From Qingrenia yutianensis (lineage in GTDB: Bacteria; Bacillota; Clostridia; UMGS1810), in NCBI RefSeq assembly GCF_014385105.1, contig NZ_JACRTE010000003.1, positions 198,891-262,890 on the forward strand: DNA of 64,000 nucleotides. The letters run 5' to 3'. The position numbers were made by a program, and so were the translations under genes. Shown one piece after another: positions 24,719 through 33,600 of the stretch. Position 1 is the first letter of the stretch. Each line of letters opens with the position of its first letter. Under the pieces are notes generated by a model, which saw nothing but the letters and a program-made list of their open reading frames with translations, ran no database searches and was not told where the DNA came from.

Positions 24719-25303
24719 TTACGTTTCATACGTTCTTATAATATTTCCCGCCACCTCACGGCGCGGAATTCTCAAATCCATTGCCTGTTTTTCTATGTAA
24801 TAATGCGCGTCTTTTTCACTTAAATTGAGCTTTTCCATAAGTAACCATTTTGCGCGGTTGACAACGCGTATATCCGCCATTTTTTCTTTCAGCGACTTGG
24901 TTTTTTCCTCTATTTTTCTAAGCTTTTTGTTGTATGCAGACACAAGCTTTAACGCACTGTAAAAATAATGCGCCGAAAGCGGTTTTGACAGCGTGAACAC
25001 GCCGTTGTCCTCCACTTTGTAGGCAACCTGTGAAAAAACGTCGTTTTTCACCATAAGCAAAATTCCCATATTCGTTTCGGACATATCAAGCGCGAGCATT
25101 ATGCCGAAATCGTCGGGGAGCGGTGTGTTGATGATAAGAATATCCGCACCGTTATCCGCAAGCATACGCTTTGCCTCGCCGGCGCTTTTCGCGCGCACGG
25201 CAGGCATAAATTCGCTGACGGGAAGAAGATTTGCTATATATTCAAACGCTTTGTCCGCGCCCGACGCAACAACAACCCTTAATTTTTCTTTTTCAGGTTT
25301 CAT
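24719..25303 (-). CDS. ANTAR-domain antitermination regulator with degenerate receiver
   Basis: A 194-residue protein: receiver-like domain (1-120), coiled linker (125-145), and a C-terminal ANTAR RNA-binding domain (about 143-194; NRAKWLLMEKLNLSEKDAHYYI and the aromatic/Ala pattern are kept). The receiver looks inactive: the usual phospho-acceptor Asp is Asn59 (ADILIINTPLPDD), and the N-terminal acidic pair is absent. ANTAR dimers bind two-hairpin RNA with A1/G4 hexaloops and prevent termination. It is 20 bp behind glnA on the same strand, like the glnA-linked regulators in Clostridium. A likely target is the glnN leader at 26709-26834. Signal input is unknown; it may work by protein contact. 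Confidence 0.9.
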   Translation of the reverse strand: MKPEKEKLRVVVASGADKAFEYIANLLPVSEFMPAVRAKSAGEAKRMLADNGADILIINTPLPDDFGIMLALDMSETNMGILLMVKNDVFSQVAYKVEDNGVFTLSKPLSAHYFYSALKLVSAYNKKLRKIEEKTKSLKEKMADIRVVNRAKWLLMEKLNLSEKDAHYYIEKQAMDLRIPRREVAGNIIRTYET

Positions 25304-25323
25304 ATTCGCCCCTCCGAAAAGAA

Positions 25324-26547
25324 TTATTTAATGTGCGACTGTGCGAATAAATCCGCAAAGCCCTCGGGCAGATATTTTGCCACAAAGGCGCTGTTTTTCG
25401 CCTCGGCATAAGCCTCGGCAAAGTTTTGCGGAAGGGTTCTGTAATTTTTAAGCGCGTCGGCGTCGGCTTGATAAAGGTTTATATTTGCCGGATACGGCGG
25501 CTGCATATTGTTGTCTATACCGTCAATTCCGGCGTAAATTATGAGCGCATATGCAAGATACGGATTTGCCATCGGGTCGGGCGAACGAAGCTCAATACGC
25601 TCAAAATCGCCTTTTGCGGCAGGTATTCTTATAAGCTGTGAGCGGTTTTCGTGCGACCACGTGATGTATTTGGGCGCTTTTAATTCGCCGAAACGCTCAT
25701 ACGATGTTTCGCACGGGTTTAAAAACATTGTAATTTCGCTGATATGCTCCATAATTCCTGCCATAAACGGCGCGTTTCTGTCTTTGCCGTCGGTGCATTT
25801 TACCGAAATGTTTATGTGCATACCGTTTCCGCTTTTTCCCTTTATGGGCTTGGGCATAAACGACGCATAAAGTCCGTTGTGCGCCGCCGCGGCTTTTACA
25901 ACGGTGATAAAATTCATTGCGTTGTCCGCAGCCGACATTGCGTCGCTGTAACGGAAGTCGATTTCGTTCTGACCGGGACCCTCCTCGTGGTGCGAGCTTT
26001 CGGGCAAAATTCCCATTTCAAGAAGTGTAAGGCAGATTTCGCGTCTTATATTCTCGCCCTTGTCCTCGGGCGCAACGTCCATATATCCGGCGGTGTCGAA
26101 CGGTATTCCCGTGGGTTCGCCGTCGTCGTCGGTTTTGAAAAGATAAAACTCAAATTCCGAGCCGAAATTCACGGTAATTCCCTTACTCTTTGCGTATTCC
26201 GCTGCCTTTTTGAGTATGTGGCGCGAATCGTTTTCAAACGGTGTGCCGTCGGGATATTTAATATCGCAGAACATACGCACAACCTTGCCCTGTGACGGAC
26301 GCCACGGCAAAATATTTATTGTCGACGGAATGGGAAAAAGCAAAAGGTCGGACTTTATTCCGCAGTTAAAGCCGAGAACCGCGGACGCGTCAAACGAAAT
26401 GCCGTCCTCAAACGCGCGTTTTAACGAGTCGGGCATAATGGAAATGTTTTTCTGATTTCCGAAAATGTCGCAGAACGCAAGACGTATAAACTTAACGTCC
26501 TCGTCGTTTATAAACTCCAAAACATCTTCATAAGAATAGGTATACAT
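25324..26547 (-). CDS. glnA: Glutamine synthetase, type I
   Basis: A 407-residue GSI. The ATP/metal residues are visible in EFEFYL (near 125), GQNEIDFRY and NGMHINISV, plus ENRSQLIRIPA and ERIELRSPDPMANPYLAYAL near the end. It makes glutamine from glutamate, ammonia and ATP. The start ATG at 26547 is chosen for AAAGGAGC before it; the in-frame ATG at 26574 lies upstream of that site. It is at the short end of the GSI range. Its promoter is at 26602-26630. An ANTAR regulator follows in the same unit. Confidence 0.93.
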   Translation of the reverse strand: MYTYSYEDVLEFINDEDVKFIRLAFCDIFGNQKNISIMPDSLKRAFEDGISFDASAVLGFNCGIKSDLLLFPIPSTINILPWRPSQGKVVRMFCDIKYPDGTPFENDSRHILKKAAEYAKSKGITVNFGSEFEFYLFKTDDDGEPTGIPFDTAGYMDVAPEDKGENIRREICLTLLEMGILPESSHHEEGPGQNEIDFRYSDAMSAADNAMNFITVVKAAAAHNGLYASFMPKPIKGKSGNGMHINISVKCTDGKDRNAPFMAGIMEHISEITMFLNPCETSYERFGELKAPKYITWSHENRSQLIRIPAAKGDFERIELRSPDPMANPYLAYALIIYAGIDGIDNNMQPPYPANINLYQADADALKNYRTLPQNFAEAYAEAKNSAFVAKYLPEGFADLFAQSHIK

Positions 26548-26601
26548 AAGATTTTCAGCTCCTTTGAAAAGCAAAAAATTTAGCCTTTGTTTGATTTTAA
26601 C

Positions 26602-26630
26602 AGTATATCACACCGCGAATTTGTTGTCAA
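26602..26630 (-). promoter_or_regulatory. Promoter of glnA
   Basis: Minus strand TTGACA (26630-26625), 17-bp spacer, TATACT (26607-26602) with an extended TGA element. The leader is only about 45-50 nt; the ribosome site lies in the loop of a small TTTTC/GAAAA hairpin (26552-26570). Confidence 0.82.
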
Positions 26631-26672
26631 TAATTCAATTTGCACAAAACGTCAAAAAAATTAAATTAACAC

Positions 26673-26701
26673 TTGACATATTTCGTTTTCGGTGCTATAC
26701 T
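26673..26701 (+). promoter_or_regulatory. Promoter of glnN
   Basis: TTGACA (26673-26678), 17-bp spacer, TATACT (26696-26701) with extended TGC. It is a near copy of the divergent glnA promoter in layout and -10 sequence. Confidence 0.83.
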
Positions 26702-26708
26702 TTACCCA

Positions 26709-26834
26709 TAAAGCGACAAGGACGCCGCAGACAGGGAAAAAATGTCTGTGGCATTTTTTGTTTTTACATAGGAATTTAAAGCGACAAGGAAGTCACTTAA
26801 GGAGTTTATCCTTAATACCCTTGCCGCTTTTTTT
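26709..26834 (+). promoter_or_regulatory. Tandem ANTAR-type antitermination leader of glnN
   Basis: The 14-nt sequence TAAAGCGACAAGGA occurs at 26709-26722 and 26777-26790. Each copy can fold into a small hairpin with a six-base loop having A at 1 and G at 4: AAGGAC (26718-26723, stem with one A-C mismatch) and AAGGAA (26786-26791, GAC/GTC stem). Each overlaps the 5' arm of a terminator. T1: GCCGCAGACA / TGTCTGTGGC (26724-26752) then T6. T2: AAAGCGACAAGG / CCTTGCCGCTTT (26778-26830, one mismatch, inner hairpin 26797-26815) then T-rich. The hairpin or the terminator can form, not both. The ANTAR rule is known; its use here is inference. Confidence 0.75.
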
Positions 26835-26856
26835 ATTAAGAAAAGGGGTAGATATT

Positions 26857-28950
26857 ATGAACACAGTTTCAAGCGAATTTGGCTCAATGGTATTTGATGA
26901 CGCGGTTATGCAGGCACGTTTACCCAAGGAAACATACAAAGCGCTCAGAAATACCATTAAAAACGGAAAACATCTTGATTTGTCGGTTGCAACGGTTGTT
27001 GCAAACGCGATGAAGGACTGGGCGGTTGAAAAGGGCGCAACACATTTCACGCATTGGTTCCAGCCTATGACGGGTGTTACAGCCGAGAAACACGACAGTT
27101 TTATTTCACCCAGAGATAACGGCAAGGTTATTATGGAATTTTCGGGAAAAGAGCTTATTCAGGGCGAGCCTGACGCATCGTCTTTCCCGTCGGGCGGACT
27201 CCGCGCAACCTTTGAGGCGAGAGGCTACACCGCGTGGGACGCTACATCTTATGCATTTATTAAAGACAATATCTTGTGCATACCCACAGTTTTCTGCTCA
27301 TACGGCGGTGAGGCGCTCGACCAGAAAACAGCGCTCCTTCGTTCTATGGAGGCAATTAACAAACAGGCTTTGAGAGTTCTTAAACTTTTCGGCAACGAGG
27401 ACGTTAAATCGGTTAAAACAACGGTAGGACCCGAACAGGAATATTTCCTTGTTGACAAGGCGCTTTACGACCAGAGAAAAGATTTGATTTACACAGGCAG
27501 AACGCTCTTCGGCGCACGTCCCCCGAAAGGACAGGAGCTTGACGACCACTACTTCGGCGCAATCAAACCGAGAGTTGCGGAGTTTATGAAAGAGCTTAAC
27601 ACCGAGCTTTGGAAACTCGGAATTTTGGCAAAAACAGAGCATAACGAGGTTGCGCCGGCACAGCACGAGCTTGCACCGATTTTCACAACCTCCAATATTG
27701 CGGCTGACCACAACCAGCTTACGATGGAAATTATGCAGAAAGTCGCAAAGAAACACGATATGGTTTGCCTGCTCCACGAAAAACCGTTCGCCGGTGTAAA
27801 CGGAAGCGGAAAACACAACAACTGGTCGATTTCCACCGACACGGGTGCAAACCTTTTGGAACCCGGTGCAACGCCTTACGAAAATGCGCAGTTCCTGCTC
27901 TTCCTTGCGGCGGTTATCAAATCGGTTGACGAATATCAGGACCTTTTGAGAATTTCGGTTGCAAGCGCAGGCAACGACCACCGTCTCGGTGCAAACGAGG
28001 CGCCCCCGGCGATTGTTTCAATGTTCCTCGGCACCGACCTTTCGGAAATCCTCGACGCAATCGTAAACGACACAGCTTATGACTCGAAAGAAAAAGAGAT
28101 TATGCGAATAGGCGTTCACACGCTCCCGAAATTCCCGAAAGATACCACCGACAGAAACAGAACAAGCCCGTTTGCATTTACGGGTAACAAATTTGAGTTC
28201 CGTATGCTCGGTTCTGCGTCGTCAATATCGTGCGCAAACACGGTTTTGAACACTGCGGTTGCAGAAACGCTCAAAGAATTTGCAGATTATCTTGAGGGCA
28301 GGGACGATTTTGAAAAAGCGCTCCACGACCTTATCAAAGATACAATCAAGGCGCACAAACGCATCATCTTCAACGGCGACGGCTACGACGACAAGTGGGT
28401 TAAAGAGGCAGAGTCGCGCGGACTTTTGAACCTTAAAACCACACCCGAGGCGCTCGCACATTTGCTTGACGAAAAGAACATCAGGCTTTTTGAGAGCCAC
28501 AAGGTTTACAGCAAGGCGGAGCTTACCGCACGTTATGAAGTGCTTAACGAAAGTTACGGCAAGATTATCAACATTGAGGCGCTTACAATGCTTGATATGG
28601 CGAGAAAAGACATTCTCCCCGCAATGAGCGAATTTGCAAAGAAACTTTCAAAATCGGCGCTCGAAAAGAAAGAGTTTGTTGCCGATGTTGATTTGACATA
28701 TGAAAAAGAAACGGTTAAAAAGCTCGGCGATATGACAAAAGAAGCTTACAAACACGTTTTGAAACTGGAGGAGGATTTGAGTGCGGCAAAAGACATCACC
28801 TCCGCACCCGAATACGCAATGTACTGCAAGGATAAAATCCTTCCCGATATGGCGGCGCTCCGCATAAGCGTTGACAGTGCAGAGGCTATTTCCTCCAAGA
28901 AAGATTGGCCTTATCCTTCCTACGGCGAGCTTTTGTTCGGTGTAAGATAA
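26857..28950 (+). CDS. glnN: Glutamine synthetase, type III
   Basis: A 697-residue GSIII enzyme, the usual length. Family marks are [36 protein letters not shown] (about 108-124), [27 protein letters not shown], and [10 protein letters not shown] with the catalytic histidine. GSIII is common in Bacteroides, cyanobacteria and Clostridia and is often used under nitrogen limitation. ATG 26857 follows AAAAGGGG; the upstream in-frame ATG at 26692 lies over the promoter and leader and is rejected. Expression is probably controlled in the leader. Confidence 0.96.
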   Translation: MNTVSSEFGSMVFDDAVMQARLPKETYKALRNTIKNGKHLDLSVATVVANAMKDWAVEKGATHFTHWFQPMTGVTAEKHDSFISPRDNGKVIMEFSGKELIQGEPDASSFPSGGLRATFEARGYTAWDATSYAFIKDNILCIPTVFCSYGGEALDQKTALLRSMEAINKQALRVLKLFGNEDVKSVKTTVGPEQEYFLVDKALYDQRKDLIYTGRTLFGARPPKGQELDDHYFGAIKPRVAEFMKELNTELWKLGILAKTEHNEVAPAQHELAPIFTTSNIAADHNQLTMEIMQKVAKKHDMVCLLHEKPFAGVNGSGKHNNWSISTDTGANLLEPGATPYENAQFLLFLAAVIKSVDEYQDLLRISVASAGNDHRLGANEAPPAIVSMFLGTDLSEILDAIVNDTAYDSKEKEIMRIGVHTLPKFPKDTTDRNRTSPFAFTGNKFEFRMLGSASSISCANTVLNTAVAETLKEFADYLEGRDDFEKALHDLIKDTIKAHKRIIFNGDGYDDKWVKEAESRGLLNLKTTPEALAHLLDEKNIRLFESHKVYSKAELTARYEVLNESYGKIINIEALTMLDMARKDILPAMSEFAKKLSKSALEKKEFVADVDLTYEKETVKKLGDMTKEAYKHVLKLEEDLSAAKDITSAPEYAMYCKDKILPDMAALRISVDSAEAISSKKDWPYPSYGELLFGVR

Positions 28951-28984
28951 GGCAAAAAGCAGAGAAAAAATAATAAATTATGAT

Positions 28985-29033
28985 AAGCCGAACCGTTACG
29001 TTCGGCTTGTCTCGGCATAAACGGCAAGCCGTT
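28985..29033 (+). promoter_or_regulatory. Two hairpins between glnN and asnB
   Basis: AAGCCGAAC / GTTCGGCTT (28985-29008, loop CGTTAC) and AACGGC / GCCGTT (29020-29033, loop AA). There is no T-tract, so this is not a standard terminator. It may be a processing or stability element in a glnN-asnB-gltBD transcript. Confidence 0.5.
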
Positions 29034-29069
29034 AAAATGTGCTTTAATACATTCAAGGAGGATTTAGCT

Positions 29070-30650
29070 ATGTGTTCTGTTATGGGCTGCTTTGACGAAA
29101 AAATTTCCGAGAAGGATTTTATAAACGGGTTTGAAAGAACAAAATCACGAGGTCCCGATATGTCAAAAGTAGAAAATTACAACGGCGCAAGACTCGGTTT
29201 TCACCGTCTTGCAATTATGGGACTGACAAAAGAGGGTATGCAGCCTTTTAATTTTGATAACGCACATCTTGTATGCAACGGCGAAATATATTTGTTCCGT
29301 CCGCTCAAAGAGGAGCTTATTAAAAAGGGCTATAAATTCAAAAGCGACTCGGACTGCGAAATTCTTCTTCCGTTGTATAAAGAATACGGCACCGATATGT
29401 TTAAAATGCTGGATGCGGAATTTGCTCTCATCATTTACGACGAAAAAGACAAAAGCGTTGTTGCCGCGCGTGATCCGTTCGGCATAAGACCGCTTTTCTA
29501 CGGATACACCGAAAACGGCAAAATCATATTTGCGTCTGAGGCGAAAAACCTTGTAAAGCTTTGCAAAAAGGTTATTCCGTTTCCGCCGGGATATTATTAT
29601 AAGGACGGAAAATTTGTGTGCTACCGCGACATTTCAAAGGTTGACAAATTTTCGGATGATGACGTTGAAACCGCGTGCAAAAAGATAAGAGAAAAACTTA
29701 TAAGCGGTATTAAAAAACGTCTTGACGCGGACGCACCGGTTGGATTTTTGCTTTCGGGCGGTCTTGATTCGTCGCTGGTATGTTCGGTTGCGGCGTCGCT
29801 TTCTGATAAACCGATTAAAACCTTTGCAATCGGTATGGACAAAGACGCGATTGACTTAAAATACGCAAAAGAGGTTGCGGACTACATCGGTGCGGAGCAT
29901 ACCGAGGTTATCATTTCGCGTGATGACGTTATAAAGGCACTTCCCGAGGTTGTAAAACTTTTGGGAACATACGACATCACCACAATAAGAGCGTCAATCG
30001 GTATGTATCTTGTGTGCAAATACATTCACGAAAACACCGATTTGCGCGTGCTTTTGACAGGTGAAATTTCGGACGAGCTTTTCGGCTACAAATACACCGA
30101 TTTTGCACCGTCGCCCGAGGAATTTCAGAAAGAGGCGGAAAAAAGGGTGTCCGAACTTTATATGTATGACGTTCTGCGTGCGGACAGATGTATTTCGGTA
30201 AACTCGCTTGAGGCGCGCGTTCCGTTCGGCGACCTTGATTTTGCGTCGTATGTTATGAGCATAAAACCCGAAATTAAGATGAATACTTATAACAAAGGAA
30301 AATATCTTCTCCGTCACGCTTTTGAGGGCGACTATCTGCCGTATGACATTCTGATGCGTGAAAAGGCGGCGTTTTCGGACGCGGTAGGTCATTCTATGGT
30401 AGACGATTTGAAAGAATACGCAAACGATATGTATACCGACACCGAATATGCAAAGCTTCGCGAAAGATACACTTTTGCAAAGCCGTTTACAAAAGAGTCG
30501 CTTTTGTACCGCGAACTTTTCGAGGAATATTATGAAGGTCAGGCGGAAATGGTTAAAGATTTCTGGATGCCCAATAAAGAGTGGGAGGGCTGTAAGGTTG
30601 ACGACCCGTCGGCAAGGGTGTTGTCAAACTACGGCGACAGCGGAAAATAA
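29070..30650 (+). CDS. asnB: Asparagine synthase, glutamine-hydrolysing (AsnB-type)
   Basis: A 526-residue class II amidotransferase. After Met removal, Cys2 (MCSVMGC) is the glutaminase nucleophile; GARLGFHRLAIMG and CNGEIY mark the N-terminal domain. The synthetase domain has the PP-loop SGGLDSS at 229-235 and LTGEISDELFGY. Activity: aspartate + glutamine + ATP to asparagine + glutamate. ATG 29070 follows AAGGAGG. It is 21 bp upstream of gltB, an unusual partner, so a role tied to glutamine turnover is possible. Confidence 0.9.
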   Translation: MCSVMGCFDEKISEKDFINGFERTKSRGPDMSKVENYNGARLGFHRLAIMGLTKEGMQPFNFDNAHLVCNGEIYLFRPLKEELIKKGYKFKSDSDCEILLPLYKEYGTDMFKMLDAEFALIIYDEKDKSVVAARDPFGIRPLFYGYTENGKIIFASEAKNLVKLCKKVIPFPPGYYYKDGKFVCYRDISKVDKFSDDDVETACKKIREKLISGIKKRLDADAPVGFLLSGGLDSSLVCSVAASLSDKPIKTFAIGMDKDAIDLKYAKEVADYIGAEHTEVIISRDDVIKALPEVVKLLGTYDITTIRASIGMYLVCKYIHENTDLRVLLTGEISDELFGYKYTDFAPSPEEFQKEAEKRVSELYMYDVLRADRCISVNSLEARVPFGDLDFASYVMSIKPEIKMNTYNKGKYLLRHAFEGDYLPYDILMREKAAFSDAVGHSMVDDLKEYANDMYTDTEYAKLRERYTFAKPFTKESLLYRELFEEYYEGQAEMVKDFWMPNKEWEGCKVDDPSARVLSNYGDSGK

Positions 30651-30671
30651 AGAGGAAGGAGTAACCGTATT

Positions 30672-33600
30672 ATGGATAATAACGGGAATAATAAGAGCTT
30701 ATATAAACCTTCGTTTGAACACGACGCGTGCGGTATCGGCGCGGTTGTGAGTATAGATAACAAAGCGTCACACAAAATTGTTGAGGACGCACTTCTGATT
30801 GTTGAAAAGCTTGAGCACCGCGCCGGCAAAGACTTTGCCGGCGAAATCGGCGACGGCGTGGGCATTATGCTTCACGTTTCGCACAAATTCTTTAAAAAGA
30901 CGGGCAAAAAGCTCGGCATAGATTTGGGCGGCGAGGGCGACTACGGCGTGGGAATGTTTTTCTTTCCGCGCAACGCGCTTTTGCGCAAACAGGCGCAGAA
31001 AATGTTTGAGGTAATATGCAAAAAGGAAAACGTTGAATTTTTAGCCTGGAAAGAGGCAGAGGTTGACGCGTCGGTACTTGCGGAAAACGCGAAAAAAGAT
31101 ATGCCGTATATTGCGCAGTGCTTTATAAAACGTCCCGAAAATGTGGAAAAAGGCCTTGATTTTGACAGAAAATTATACATTGTAAGACGTCTTTTCGAGC
31201 AAAGCGTGGAAAACACGTATGTTGCGTCGCTTTCGTCGAGGACTATAGTTTACAAAGGTATGTTTCTGGTAAATCAGCTCCGCAAATTCTATATGGATTT
31301 GCAGGATAAAGACTACGAAAGCGCCGTTGCAATGGTACATTCGAGATTTTCCACAAACACGTTCCCGAGCTGGGAAAGAGCGCACCCGAACAGATTTATT
31401 CTGCACAACGGCGAGATTAACACAATCCGCGGAAATGCCGACAGAATGGCGGCGCGCGAGGAAACAATGCAGTCGGAAGTATTAAAAGACGATATGGACA
31501 AAATTCTGCCCGTTATAAGCAAAGAAGGTTCCGACTCGGCTATGCTTGACAACGTTCTGGAATTTTTGGTTATGAGCGGTATGCCTCTTCCTCTTGCGGT
31601 TATGATAACAATTCCCGAACCGTGGAAAAACGACGAAAATATAAGCCGTGAAAAACGCGACTTATACAGATATTACGCTACAATGATGGAGCCGTGGGAC
31701 GGTCCTGCGGCGATACTTTTCACCGACGGCGACGTTATGGGCGCTTGTCTTGACAGAAACGGACTCCGCCCTGCAAGATATTACATCACAAAGGACAACA
31801 GACTTATTTTGTCGTCCGAGGTGGGCGTTCTCGACATTCCGAGCGATGAAATTCTGGTAAAATCGCGCTTGAAACCGGGCAAAATGCTCCTTGTTGATAT
31901 GAAAAACAAGCGCATTGTGTCGGACGAGGAATGTAAGGAATATTACGCGAAAAGAAAGCCGTACGGCGAGTATCTCGATGCGTGCCTTGCAACGCTGGAG
32001 TCGCTCCCCGTTCCCAATGAAAAACCCCAGCACTATTCCGACGACGAAAGAGCGCGTCTTTACAAGGCTTTCGGCTACACCTACGAGGACATCACGGGCG
32101 CAATTCTGCCTATGGCGAAAAACGGCGCAGAGCCGATTGTTTCAATGGGTATCGACACTCCGCTTGCGGTTTTGTCGAAAAACCACCCTCCGCTGTTTAA
32201 CTATTTCAAACAGCTTTTTGCACAGGTTACAAATCCGCCGATAGATGCTTTGAGAGAAAAAATCGTTACCGATACAACCGTTTACGTCGGCTCGGACGGA
32301 AATATTCTGGACGACAAAGCGGAAAACTGCCGTGTGCTTAAAATTGCAAATCCCATTCTCACCGACGTTGACCTTATGAAGATAAGAAACATCAAAAAAG
32401 AAGGATTTAAAACCGAAACGGTTTCTATTTTATATTATAAAAACACGTCGCTCAAAAAAGCTTTGGACAAGCTTTTTGTAGAGTGCGACAAGGCATACAG
32501 AGGCGGTGCGAACATCATAATTCTGTCCGACCGCGGAGTTGACGAAAACCACGTTGCAATACCGTCACTTCTTGCGTTGTCGGCAATGGAGCAGTATCTT
32601 ATAAAAACCAAAAAACGCACCGCGGTGTCAATCATTCTCGAAAGCGGCGAGCCGAGAGATGTTCACCATTTTGCGCTTTTGCTGGGCTACGGCGCGAGGG
32701 CGGTAAATCCTTATCTTGCGCAGGAGTGCATTGCAAATCTTATTGACGAAAACCGTCTTAACAAAGACTATCACACCGCGATTGCCGACTACAACACCGC
32801 AATTTTGAACGGCATTGTCAAAATCGCGTCGAAAATGGGTATTTCAACCTTGCAGTCGTATCAGTCGGCGCAGATTTTTGAGGCAATAGGCATAAATCAC
32901 AATGTTATAGACGAATATTTCACCAACACCGTCAGCGAGGTTGAGGGTGTGGGACTTAAAGAAATCGGCGCGGACGTTGAATGGCGCCACAACAGAGCGT
33001 TTGACCCATTGGGACTTGGCACCGACGAAATTCTGGACAGTGTCGGCGCGCATAAAATGCGCAGCGGCGAGGACAAAGAGGACCATTTGTATAACCCCGA
33101 AACCATTATCGCACTGCGCGAGGCAACGCAAAAGGGTTCGTACAAACGGTTTAAAGAATACACCGCAATGGTGGACGACGAAACACGTCCGCACACTCTG
33201 CGCGGACTTTTGGATTTTGCGTTTGACGAAAAAGACGCAATTCCGATAGACGAGGTTGAAAGCGCAAGCGAAATTGTGAAACGTTTCAAAACGGGCGCAA
33301 TGTCGTACGGTTCAATCTCAAAAGAGGCGCACACCTGTATGGCGGTTGCTATGAACAGGCTCGGCGGAAAATCAAATTCCGGTGAGGGCGGTGAGGACCC
33401 GGCGCGTTACAACACCGAGGAAAACAGCGCAATCAAGCAGGTCGCGTCAGGAAGGTTTGGTGTTACGAGCGAATATTTGGTGAGCGCGAAGGAAATTCAG
33501 ATTAAAATGGCACAGGGCGCAAAACCGGGTGAGGGCGGACATCTTCCGGGCAAAAAAGTTTATCCCGAAATTGCAAAAAACAGATATTCAACCCCCGGCG

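Noticed and set aside
26692..26856. Longer glnN starting at ATG 26692
   Set aside because: This would code across the promoter and terminator hairpins; homology begins at 26857, which has a strong ribosome site.
28985..29008. Terminator after glnN
   Set aside because: The hairpin is good but lacks a T-tract, so termination is not supported.
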